From contig CAJINV010000047.1 in NCBI GenBank assembly GCA_905178155.1, forward strand, positions 4,536-37,077: DNA of 32,542 nucleotides, in the 5' to 3' direction. Source of the DNA: Amoebophrya sp. A120 (lineage: Eukaryota > Sar > Dinophyceae > Syndiniales > Amoebophryaceae). The notes below the pieces were generated by a model. That model saw only the letters and a list, made by a program, of their open reading frames with translations. It made no database searches and was not told the origin of the DNA. Positions 9,685-18,701 of the stretch are shown here, piece after piece; positions within the stretch are counted from its first letter, which is position 1; every line of letters starts with the position of its first letter. Position numbers and translations under genes: made by a program.

Positions 9685-12600
9685 TCATAGGGTGATGAAC
9701 TCGAAGAGCTGAAATCCAAGGACAGTGATATCAAGCATCTTTTGAAAGGCTTCGTGTAGCAGGAAGTACATCTCGATGCCCTCGGCGTCCCATGAATCAG
9801 GAAGAAATTTGTTCCGGCCGTGCATGTGGCCCTCGGCGATCCGGTAGGAGGTCGGCAGGTGCCGTTCCCCGCCGAGTACGTTCGTCCCGACGGAGGCATG
9901 GTGGTCATGACCACCTTGACCGGCGTGGTCGACCCCGTGCTGCTCTCCTGCGCCGCCCTGATCATGCTGGACCGCAGTGCGCTTTCGCTTGGCAGCCGCC
10001 TGCTCCTGCAGGGCCGCCACCATTTTCAGAGTAACGTCGCGCTTCCTTTCCGAGGCGACCCGATACTGCAGACCGAAACCGAAGTTCTGCGCGGGGGCGC
10101 CACTCAGCCCCAGCATCAGTTCGTACTTCCCAAATGCGTGCGAGAACTCGATCGCCGTTTGCGCGAACTCCGTGATAATTTCGTGCTCGGGCCGCCGCAC
10201 CTCCGTGATCATCGCTCTCCAGTGCTTCCACCGCTGCGTGCTGTCAAACGCAGGATTCCAGTGTACCTCTTGCGCAGCCGCCGCGTGGTCCGCCCCCGCG
10301 CCGAGGCGCGCCGGCGCGAGGTCATCTTCAGCCTCCATCGCGAAGGCTCCCACGCGCGCCAGTCCGGTGCGACATTTTGTGCTTTGCTGCCGAGTTTTCT
10401 GTGACCACGAAAGGCTCCCACCCAACCCCACGCGCAGCTGTGCGCGGTAAAGGCCTACCCCTTGTACCCGCACTTCTTTTGTCTCGGTGGTGCCGGTCGC
10501 CGAGGTGATTTGCACTTTGGCGATGTCTCCTTGCAGATTGGCGCTCGTCCCCCCGTGCGCGCCAAGCAGCCTCAAGTACACCGCCGGGTAAACGTCCTTG
10601 CTGTAGTGCTCCCCAAGAATACTTGTGGTCCTGAGAAAGAATCTCGCACAGGGCGGGTTTGGTTGCGCCTTCCACCAGACGCAACGAGTCGAGCCGCCCG
10701 GTATGGTGGCGCAAAATTGTGAGTTGCGCTTGTCGACGCTCTCTTGCCGCGCAAACACGGCGCGCGCGCCTGCGTGAGTCCATTTGCTACCCAATTTCTC
10801 GTCGCACGCACCTACCGCGGGCACGTCGATGCCTGTTTTCTGCCGGACGAGCAACAGGCAGAGCCGGTCGCGCGCCTCGGGCGTGGCCCACTCGGCAACC
10901 CAGGGCATCAGCACGGTTTGCTCCTTGCGTACGCTCTTGTCCCCTCGCACAATTTTCTGTTGCACTCGAAAGGACACCCCGCCGGCTGGCTCGTGGTAAC
11001 TGAAAGACGTTGACGAGCCGCTCTGCGTCTGTACGCGAGATGGTTTGGGGTTCAAGGCCACGTAGGCGGTGTTCAGCGGGTCGATCGCCGTGCCAGATCC
11101 GATTCGGTAAACGTTTTTTGAATTCAAACTGTCGGAGATCTGTCCGAGGTCGCTTCGCGTGTAGGATTCGTACGGAATCAATTTTACTTCCTTCGTCTCA
11201 CTGTCCATCTGCTCCACCTTTGCGCGGCACATGTCCTCGGTGACACCTGCAGGAAAAACAAGGAAAAAGTGTTTGATTGTTTGTACTTGGTTCAAGTTGA
11301 AGACTCTTTACTGGATCATATTTCGACTGATGACACTGAAGCCAGATCTATCTTTGCCTTAGCGCTCGTGCTTGCACACATCTCTCTGCTCGTGTCTGCA
11401 GTCTTCTAGCTTCTGTTCGAAGAGCAGACCCTCAACGAGACAATGTACGAAACAAAAAGTGAAAGTAGTAGGTACCAACGTCCTCTATCGATCCTTGCTT
11501 CAGAAAAACGTCGTCGTCCTTCCGAATTTTCATATTTGTTGTGGTCCACACAGGCTGGGAGGCGTCACCTGAGAGCGGCGCCCCGGGATGAAGTTTGGAC
11601 TTTTTCAGCCAGGCGACCCATCCATGCTGCTGGTTGAGCGCCTCGCTTTTTCCTCGACCGCGGAGTGTCCCGCTGAGAACGTTGCTGAGGCCCTTAAAGG
11701 ACTGCGCGAAGGAGCTACCAGCGTGCGAGGATGAGATTGTAGCGTTGATGCTCGTACTCTCCGATTCATCGAACTCGTCGTCGTGGCGTCGATCTGCGTC
11801 GGAAGAAAGCAGAGGCCTTGGCTTCTCCAGCATTGAAAATGCGTTGTTTGCGTCTGACGACCCCTCGTGCGGCAATGGTGCTCTTGTACTGATAGAAGCC
11901 GAGGACGGTGATCGCCGACGACGTTCGCCTTCCCCTGCCACTGCTGGTAGCAGTTGGGATCTTCGCCCTTGCAAACCGACCGCAATGCTGCTCGACGAAC
12001 CGTGGTTGTGATTCTGCAGGAACAGGTCCGTCGAGCTCCCCTCAACTGTGAGGAGGAAGTAGTTGCGGGGGACAGAGGATGCACAGCCGACCTCCCACAG
12101 AGCCACAGTCGGACGCGCATCGTGGTCCTGCAAAGCTGCGTCATCTCCCTTGTTGCCACGCTGTGTTTGCCACGAGGTTTGACCAACCGCTACCTTCGAG
12201 ATGCGCTGGTGGTCCCGCACGTACACCGACAAGCACCAGTCCTTGAAGCAGCCCGGCCCGTGGAACTTTTCTGTCAGCTCCTGCACGTGCGCCGTCCGCG
12301 TCCACGCTCTCACGGTGCCCTCCCTGCCCGCGTACTTTCCCGATAGCTGCAGCAATTCCCGCGGGGGCGTCAGGCGGACGTAGTCGGCCAGGGACGCGTC
12401 GCCGCCCGGCGCAGCGGCGTTGCCGACCCCGGCGCCCCCGAAGTCCTTCGCCAGCGGGGCCTGGATCAGGTCCGGAAACTCATTGCTGGGCAGGTCCAGA
12501 TGTACGCGCAGTGCGTCGAAGTACACGACGATCTGGAAGTTGATGAACCGTGCGAGCGCCATCTTCAGGTCCGCAAACAGGTCGGGAAGCCGGATCCCGC

Positions 12601-15600
12601 TCTGGATGATGCTGAATTCCAGCTCCTTGTATCCTATGTAAAAACTTCCCCAGCACCCCCGAGCTGTCATTCACATTTGCATGATGCTCATGCGGCTCCA
12701 TGGTGTTTGGGAATCTATCTGTGGTGAGCTAATCAGGATAATGGCGCTGATTGGCAATGCGGCTGGAGTAGCTTCTACACACGACTAGACTGCAGAACCA
12801 AAATTCTCATGCGTGCTTAACAGCCAATAAAAGTTTCGGATTTATTGAATTTGTCCTGCGCAATTCCCATCTTGGCTCTGGGGTAGGGGCCTCGCTTTTC
12901 CTCAGGATACCTTGCGCCGGAACATCACGGTCATCTTCGCAGCATATTCGGATTGCTGCTTCACGGCGATGTCGGGAAAGTTGGCCCAGGTTTTCAGGCA
13001 CTGCGAGACCGAGTTCCCGTCCGTGCACCCGTAGGACTCCTGACTCGCCTTCATCGCCCGCGTGAACATGGGGTCCGACTTCATGAAGGCCTTCTGGGCC
13101 ACGATCCGCGCGCGGTCGAAGATCTGCCGTTTTTTCAGCACTTCGCTCCACAGCAAGTACTGCTGCTCCTGAAACACCTCGGGCAGGTCCGCGAGCACCG
13201 CTACAATATCCCCTGAAAATTAACCATCCGCCCCGTCCACCTTTTGAAAGATAAGAATAGAAGTCGACTTTGCGTTTACTCCATGTTAATGCTTTTTATC
13301 ACAAACTGAATGGGGATGGTTTGATTTTCAGGGAATACACGACGTCCTCCGCGTACAGAGCGGCGCGCTTGAGCCGCTGCCGCGCCAGCATTTGCTTGAG
13401 GTGCATGCGCAACAGGTGGTAGAAGCCCTCGAACAGGTTGGGCCCCGGTTTCCCGGTCGCCGGGTCCGCCTCTGTGAGTTCCTTGCCTTCCAGTACCACG
13501 TGCGTGTAGAATGCAATCAGCGGATTGTACAAGTTCGGAAACTCGTCGCGCCACCAGTGCTGGTACCCACACAGGCGCTTAAAGTCGTGCTGGATTGTTT
13601 TCAACCTTAGCATAGCATCGGTAGTGATTTTCTGCTTTTGCTGCACTTCCAAAACGGAACTCTGGTCAACTACTTTCGGCGATGTTTTCATTGTCCTTTT
13701 GCGCATGTTGTTCATCTCGGCCTTGTCATCACCAACAAACTCGTCCTCGGCGCTATCGCTCTCAACATCCTCCTCTTGCTCGTCGTCCACATGTAGTTGA
13801 TCCCCCCTTTCGAAAAAGCTGCTGCTCGTCCCTGCGTGCTCCTGGTCATCTTCCGTCCCTGCTCTCAATGAATCTGGCGTTAGCACTTGAACATCTTCAC
13901 CGAGACGGACGTTCTGTCCGTGCCTACTCCTGCTCCCGCTTCTTCTCTCTTTTGCACTTAAGTGGTGCTTGTCTTCGCTTATCACGTTGAAAAGCGCCCC
14001 CCTCCCAGAATGTGGAAGCGCTTGCATGGCAAAAGCTCCCAATGAAAGCATTTGCAGCCCACGCCCTGCAGCACGTAGCAGTATGACAAATTTTCGACTC
14101 AGAGTAGCGAAAGTCCGTGTTGCAGTTGCAGTTGCGCAGTGCCACAGTATCTTGAGTGATGTGTCGTGTCAATATCAACAACAACATGGTGAAGTTGCAT
14201 AAGTAAGTAGTGGCTTAGCTTCTGAAGCAAAACGTATCGCATTCCATTTCCATGCATGGCATTCATGCAATTTATTAAATAAAGTTCCCGCGCGGAACAA
14301 CCTGCTCGGTCTTCCGGTGGTGCTGGGGCACTTTTCACTCTCATATCGCTAGTAAGATCTCCATGTGTTTTCCTCGAAAGTTCCGGGTGAAACACAGGAT
14401 CGCCCGCCCGGCTGACGGTCGCGTAGGCGCTGCGCTCGAGCTCCGGCTGTTCCTCCGGAAACTCGAGAAACGATGTCCGGTCGACGGTACTGCGCAGCCT
14501 GTCCTTCCCTGGATTGACCCACTTGCTGAGCCCGATGAACAACTTCAGCCGCGACCACTCGCTCTGCACGAGGTGGCACCTCGACATCTCGCGGAAATGC
14601 CCGGCATCGTACACGACAACCGCTTATGCGTTGCAAATATGCCTGGATCTGGATGAAGGTAGGACTGGAGGCAAGCTCGTCTGGGTCTGGACTGCACAAA
14701 AAATTGTGTTCCACGACGGCCAAAAGAACTCGCAAATACCATAATCTTCTCTTTTTCTTGTGGTAACGCAAGTTATCATTTTTGGCGAACATCTCGTGCG
14801 GCGCAGGCATCAAAACAAAGCCCAGAGCGAAACGCGCCATGCTTTCGCATGCATTCCAGTAGAAGACCATCTTCACCATCCCAATTTGCTGTGATGTGAT
14901 CCAAAACATGCATGACAAAACCCTGCAGTGCTCCACGCACACAGACATACTTGCAATGGATACGTCGCGTTCGTGTCGGTCGCGAAACTTGTACAATTTT
15001 CCGCGGCGATTGACCACAGTCGCGCCCTTCGAGCCCCTTTTCGGCACCTTGCGGCTCGACGAGCACGGGGTGCCTGGCAACGGGCGGTCTGTGGCCTGCT
15101 CCACTTCTTCGAGCGCGTCTCCGAAGGCGTCCACAGCCGCAAACCACCCATTTTCCGCCACAACCTCCAGGCACCGGCGCAGCGCGGTGGAAAATTCCAG
15201 GCGAAAGTCCATGAAGTTAAACACGTCCGGGTGGGTCGTCTGCTGCGTCCACAAGCCGTCGTTGCCCTCGCCGGAGAAACTTTCCCACACCACCGTGAAG
15301 TAGATTTGTTGGATCTTCATGGCAACGTGCGCGAGCGAATCTGTCTTACGGCACCGCAATTTCCCGACATCGGTGCGCTGGTGGGCCACGTACGGGTCCA
15401 TCGAGTGGAGGTTCGTAAACGCGCCGCGCTCCGTCGGCTGCAAGAGAAAGAGCGAGGCGGCGTTCAAGTGCTTCTCGCGCAGCCCACTGGACTGCTTGAC
15501 CGGCGGGATCATCTCTTCTTTCGCATCTGCCAGAACGGCGTTTGTAGAGCTGTTTGCTGGCCGCGCGCCGTCTAAGTTGTAGAGCGTATTCGCAGCGTCG

Positions 15601-16047
15601 TAGAGCGTATTCGCAGCGTCTAAAGTTGTAGAGCTCGTGTTGTATCCCAGAAAAGAACTGTGTCTGTGTTCATGTTGCTGCCTTGATATGATATGACACC
15701 ATGACAAATGAATCTGTTCTGCATGTTGACACAGAAACAAAGCCTGTCATGCACAGGCACAGCTAGTATCAACAGTACTATGTGAAAACAAATAATGAAA
15801 CAAATGACAAGTAAATAAAACGAAGACTTTATGGCTGGCAAGCATCAGCATGGCAAGTGTAACTGTGAATGTGATGCGGCATACTTGGCATTGCAGATTT
15901 ACGCCAGACACAACGAACTTACACAGTTTTTTCTTTCCATATGTTGGAGCTCACCGCTACTGCCGATGCGACCCTTCGACGTTGTACTAGGTTCCGCGCT
16001 CCGGCAATCATACATGTACCTGCACAAAAAAATGCAAGCAACAACAT
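9685..16047 (-). CDS. multi-exon protein of unknown function, ~1600 aa
   Basis: Exons in transcript order: 16047-15923, 15657-14963, 14622 to about 14285, about 14066-13340, 13212-12910, 12633-11476 and 11246-9685 (stop TGA). Phases match at every junction I could define; the third intron is approximate. The ATG at 16047 gives a signal-like start (MLLLAFFCAGTCMIAGA), but this stretch also contains a pyrimidine-rich acceptor-like tract ending GTGCAG, so the first exon is the weakest part and a spliced-leader or intron acceptor there is possible. Visible features include an acidic tract (DDEQEEDVESDSAEDEF, coded near 13.76 kb), a Ser-rich region and a His/Gly-rich stretch near 9.9 kb (GQGGHDHH). 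I recognise no family. The fourth exon begins close to an ATG (14051), so two adjacent genes cannot be excluded. Six introns are present, several introner-like. Confidence 0.72.
11247..11475 (-). other. ordinary GT-AG intron
   Basis: Intron of 229 nt between the last two exons. The donor is GTTG|GTACCTACT and the acceptor is TTTTTCCTGCAG|GTGTCACC, with a good pyrimidine tract. The phase-1 junction reads EDVG then VTEDM. No terminal inverted repeat is visible. It is a useful internal control: this gene also holds conventional introns. Confidence 0.8.
12634..12909 (-). mobile_element. introner-like intron, family 2, TA-AG boundary
   Basis: Intron of 276 nt. The minus-strand 5' end is GTATCCTGAGGAAAAGCGAG, near-identical over its first 15 bases to the intron at 8737-9079. 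The plus-strand read of the 3' end is CTATGTAAAAACTTCCCCAG, again matching that intron. The interior shares ACACGACTAGA with it. As there, a GT-AG junction shifts frame; removing TATCC...ACATAG (exon ends CGCAAGG, next exon GATAC) restores it. Confidence 0.85.
13213..13339 (-). mobile_element. short TIR-bearing intron, 127 nt
   Basis: Both ends carry CTGAAAAT followed by an AACCATCC segment in inverted orientation (minus-strand 5' end at 13332-13312, plus-strand 3' end from 13213). The exon frames are GAC GTC upstream and GGG GAT downstream. An AG acceptor after TTTTCAG would need a one-base shift, so the in-frame removal is GTGTATTCCC...TTTCA or its one-base slide. It is the shortest TIR intron in the window. 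Confidence 0.7.
14067..14285 (-). other. intron with unresolved boundaries
   Basis: The reading frame changes between the exon ending near 14285 (coding ...EDRAGCSARE) and the exon read from about 14066 (GRGLQMLSLGAF). The sequence between is AT-richer, has no convincing protein character and contains TTTGTCATA, a word also seen inside other introns here. Donor and acceptor cannot be fixed by eye; a CTGCAG acceptor near 14067 is one candidate. Confidence 0.5.
14623..14962 (-). mobile_element. introner-like intron, family 1, TA-AG boundary
   Basis: Intron of 340 nt. TIRs are at 14628-14653 (TTGCAAATATGCCTGG) and 14935-14963 (CAGACATACTTGCAATGG), the same family as three introns in the neighbouring gene. 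The exon frames (..CGC GAC G, then CG GTT GTC GTG TAC) require removal of TATCC...GCATAAG; a GT-AG removal would shift frame and stop soon after. The interior could hide a mini-exon: 14889 down to about 14775 is open in frame, GC3-rich and reads protein-like (MVKMVFYWNACESMARF), and 14963-14889 would then be a 75-nt GT-AG intron. Confidence 0.75.
15658..15922 (-). other. GT-AG intron after the signal-like exon
   Basis: Intron of 265 nt with donor ACTGT|GTAAGTTCG and acceptor GACACAG|TTCTTTT, both canonical, joining phase 2 to give KEKTV then SFLGYN. AAGTTCGTTGTGTCTG near the 5' end and AAGAACTGTGTCTG read from the 3' side form an imperfect inverted repeat, so a degenerate introner origin is possible. 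Confidence 0.75.
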
Positions 16048-17100
16048 GCGATGACTGAGCTCGGCACGCCAATGCGCCGAGAACAAACCCTTGGGCCGGA
16101 AGCAACTCATGGCTTTCCGTTTCAGCCATAGAAAATTATGGGCCATTATTCTTGATGTGAGTGATTGAACACTCTGTCTGGAAAAATACACGATAAAGAA
16201 CTCTGTCCTCTTCTTGTTGGAATAGCCAGGCGTCCATGACCAAATGTGGTGACGTTTGCACACGTTTATTATAAATGTAACTTTTGGTTTTCTTCAGACA
16301 GGACCTAAATGCGCGATTTTTCTGGTACTTTGTATTCTTCTAGAATATTGCAAGCGAGATGCTAGCTCTTTAGGTGTGTGTAGTCAGCTTGTGGGTGGTT
16401 CACAACTTTCCTACTTCGCTATTGAATGCTTGTTAGCTCGTTAAGTGTGTGGGAGACGGGCGTTTCCTGTCAAATGTGGAAGAGAATTTCGCCATGATCT
16501 CGCACACAGCCGAGGCACCGATCATGAGCAGGCAGCATACACACGCCGACGTGCAACCGATTTTCCACTTCATTTGAGCTTACTGATGCACGACAGAGTG
16601 GGACGAAAGTTGCATTGCTGGCATGGACGGGCCGAGTAACGTGGTACCGATTGACATCTCCTTCAGTAGGAGTTCTTGCTTGCACTTGAGTGAACGACAC
16701 CGACCTGCTCGCGAGGCAGGAGCACTGTACCGATTGTCCCTGCAAGGGCTAAAGAGTGCACCGATTTTGTCCGAGCTCTGTACAGCGTTTAGTTCGCAGT
16801 CGAACATTTGACTATCAGCTGGTAGCCCCCCTTCCCTGCAAGGGCGGGATTGAATCAGTTTCAGTTCTGGCCTTGCATCATTATCATCTTGCTAGCATAG
16901 GGCAGGACTGCTAGACGTTTATCTGGACCACGTTGTCGCTGTTCAAAGATCGGCGCTGTCCTCTTGCAAAGTTGTATGCAATGCGCTCACAATATCTGTG
17001 AGATGCACGATGCAAGTAAGTACATGTGAAAAGTGAGATATCTTGGAAGTAGCTCTTGTGTGAGAGATTTTCATCCTATCCACCGAGTAGGTACGGTCCG
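16048..17100. other. intergenic, no gene seen
   Basis: No convincing frame on either strand. An in-frame upstream ATG for the minus-strand gene exists near 16110 and another near 16140, so the true 5' end may extend slightly into this region. Small palindromes such as CTGCTCGCGAGGCAG (about 16703) and CCCTGCAAGGG (16739 and 16834 regions) occur. Confidence 0.4.
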
Positions 17101-17103
17101 GCT

Positions 17104-17432
17104 ATGTGAGCGTGCAACACAGCAACCGACAGAACGGCACCGCGCGTCCCTGTTTGAGTCTGACGTCGGTGCAGTTGCCGGATTCTACATGAGAGAGCGT
17201 GCATGACGGCAACCGGAACCGAGATGAATCACGGTCCTTCTAAATGAGCGTAGTCCTCACGGCAACCGACAGCTACGGGGTCACGGGAACAACCGACAGT
17301 TACGGGGTCACGGGAACAACCGACATTTACGGTGTCACGGGAACAACCGAGAGCTTTTTACGAACGTTCTCTATCATGAGCGGGCAACACGGCAACCGTG
17401 AATTCCCGTCTGACGCAGACGGTGCAGTTCGA
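17104..17432 (+). repeat. intergenic repeats around ATGAGCG...GGCAACCG, with a 27-bp tandem core
   Basis: Words of the type GAGCGTGCAACACGGCAACCG recur near 17107, 17195, 17244 and 17377, two of them followed by GTCTGACG and GGTGCAGTT. Inside, a 27-bp unit containing AACCGACAGTTACGGGGTCA repeats at 17264, 17291, 17318 and (partly) 17345. A forward frame through the core would give DSYGVTGTT repeats. I see no support for its being a gene, since its continuation lacks coding character. Confidence 0.8.
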
Positions 17433-18080
17433 GTTCCAAGTTCCTCGTCGAGCAGACTATATCATATACAAACAGTTGTGATGAAGAAATTTTCTCCTCA
17501 TCCAACGAGCCGGCAACGGTGGAAACTTAAAGCAGTCCGCATCATCCAGCATCAATGTTTGAGAAGGAAATCCGACAGAATTCGAAACATCATACATGTA
17601 AATAATAGAAATAATGTCGGTTGAAGGGTCAATGAACGCAGAGGAACGAGGAAAATATCGGGAAAGGGCGGGTCGTGCCAGCGGCAAGACATGCATCTTG
17701 CGCACAGGGCACGGCACGCTATCTTTTGAACAAAACGAAGCAAAGTTGCAGAACAACTTGTGAAGTTAGTAAAAAGTAGCTCGGGGTTGCATATTACGGT
17801 CGACGGAAAATATTGTAACATATCGCAACGATCGGGAACTCATGCGTGCACTATTTAAGAAATCGCACTTTTTCGTTAAACTGTGATGTACGTGATCGCA
17901 AACTCCTAAGAGGTCTGGTACAGATTGAAATGGAATGAAAAAGAAAAATTTTGGTTGAAAAACGGCTGTTTCATGCGTGCCTGTGCGAACAAAACTGCCG
18001 GATAGTCGCAAAGAGAAGACGCGAAAGAAACTCTCCGGTTCCACATAGTTTCACAAATGTGTGCGAGAGCTCGTACAACT
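17433..18080. other. AT-rich spacer, no gene seen
   Basis: No long or convincing frame. The region lies downstream of the small minus-strand frame ending at 18081 and may include its 3' untranslated sequence. Confidence 0.35.
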
Positions 18081-18494
18081 TTACACCACCAGCTGCGGTA
18101 ACGAAACCTCACGCTTAGGCGATTGGCTGGCACGCCGGCGAGATAAGAAAAGCTGGACGGCTTTTGCTTTTCGTCCAGACAGAAAAACGGACAGACGAGA
18201 TTGCTTCGGCTTTTCGAAGTAGGAGGACATGTACTGCCGGGTTGTAGTCGCTTTGCTCTTACCTTCGGGCGCTTTGTTCTTTGAGCGCGGGATGCGCCGG
18301 CTTTGGCTCGGTTCAAGGCCGTCGCGGGCTTTTGCATTTCTTTCAGGATTTTTGTCGATGTTTGCGGAAGAAGTTTTGTTCCGCTGGAGAAACGCGGCGT
18401 CAGGCGACTCGGTATCGGTTTGCTCGATTGTGCTTTCCACACACCCGCAACAGGGGTCCGGAAGGAATCCCAAAGATCCTTGATCTCGTGACAT
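18081..18494 (-). CDS. possible small basic protein, 137 aa
   Basis: Minus-strand frame from ATG at 18494 to a TAA at 18081. It starts 208 bases after the stop of the giant gene and lies in the same direction, as expected in a unidirectional cluster. The N-terminal part contains a Cys pair (PCCGCVE); the rest is rich in Lys, Arg, Ser and Gln with no membrane segment. I recognise no family. An in-frame extension to 18653 would add a hydrophobic, Phe-rich start, but it runs through a homopolymer tract and is less likely to be coding. A different minus-strand frame (18442-17906) is also open and basic, so the correct frame is not certain. Confidence 0.35.
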   Translation of the reverse strand: MSRDQGSLGFLPDPCCGCVESTIEQTDTESPDAAFLQRNKTSSANIDKNPERNAKARDGLEPSQSRRIPRSKNKAPEGKSKATTTRQYMSSYFEKPKQSRLSVFLSGRKAKAVQLFLSRRRASQSPKREVSLPQLVV

Positions 18495-18701
18495 CAAGAG
18501 GAAAAAGAAAACATAATTCGCAGTACAATCCACATAAGAATGCCCGTGCGGCGGCGGCTCTCGAACCTGCAATTCAATGCAAACCACGAAAATGGAGTTT
18601 GAGCGTTGCAAGCACAAATAAAAAAAAAAAAACACAGACAAGAAGGCCCGCATGCATGTGCATTTCGATCCCGTCGAAAACGACCAAGAACCAGTTGTGA
18701 A

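Noticed and set aside
4602-15575. Plus-strand open frames of 100-260 codons opposite the large genes (for example 4602-5390, 14928-15575)
   Set aside because: They mirror GC-rich minus-strand exons and lack independent motifs. They are antisense shadows produced by the high GC3 of the real genes.
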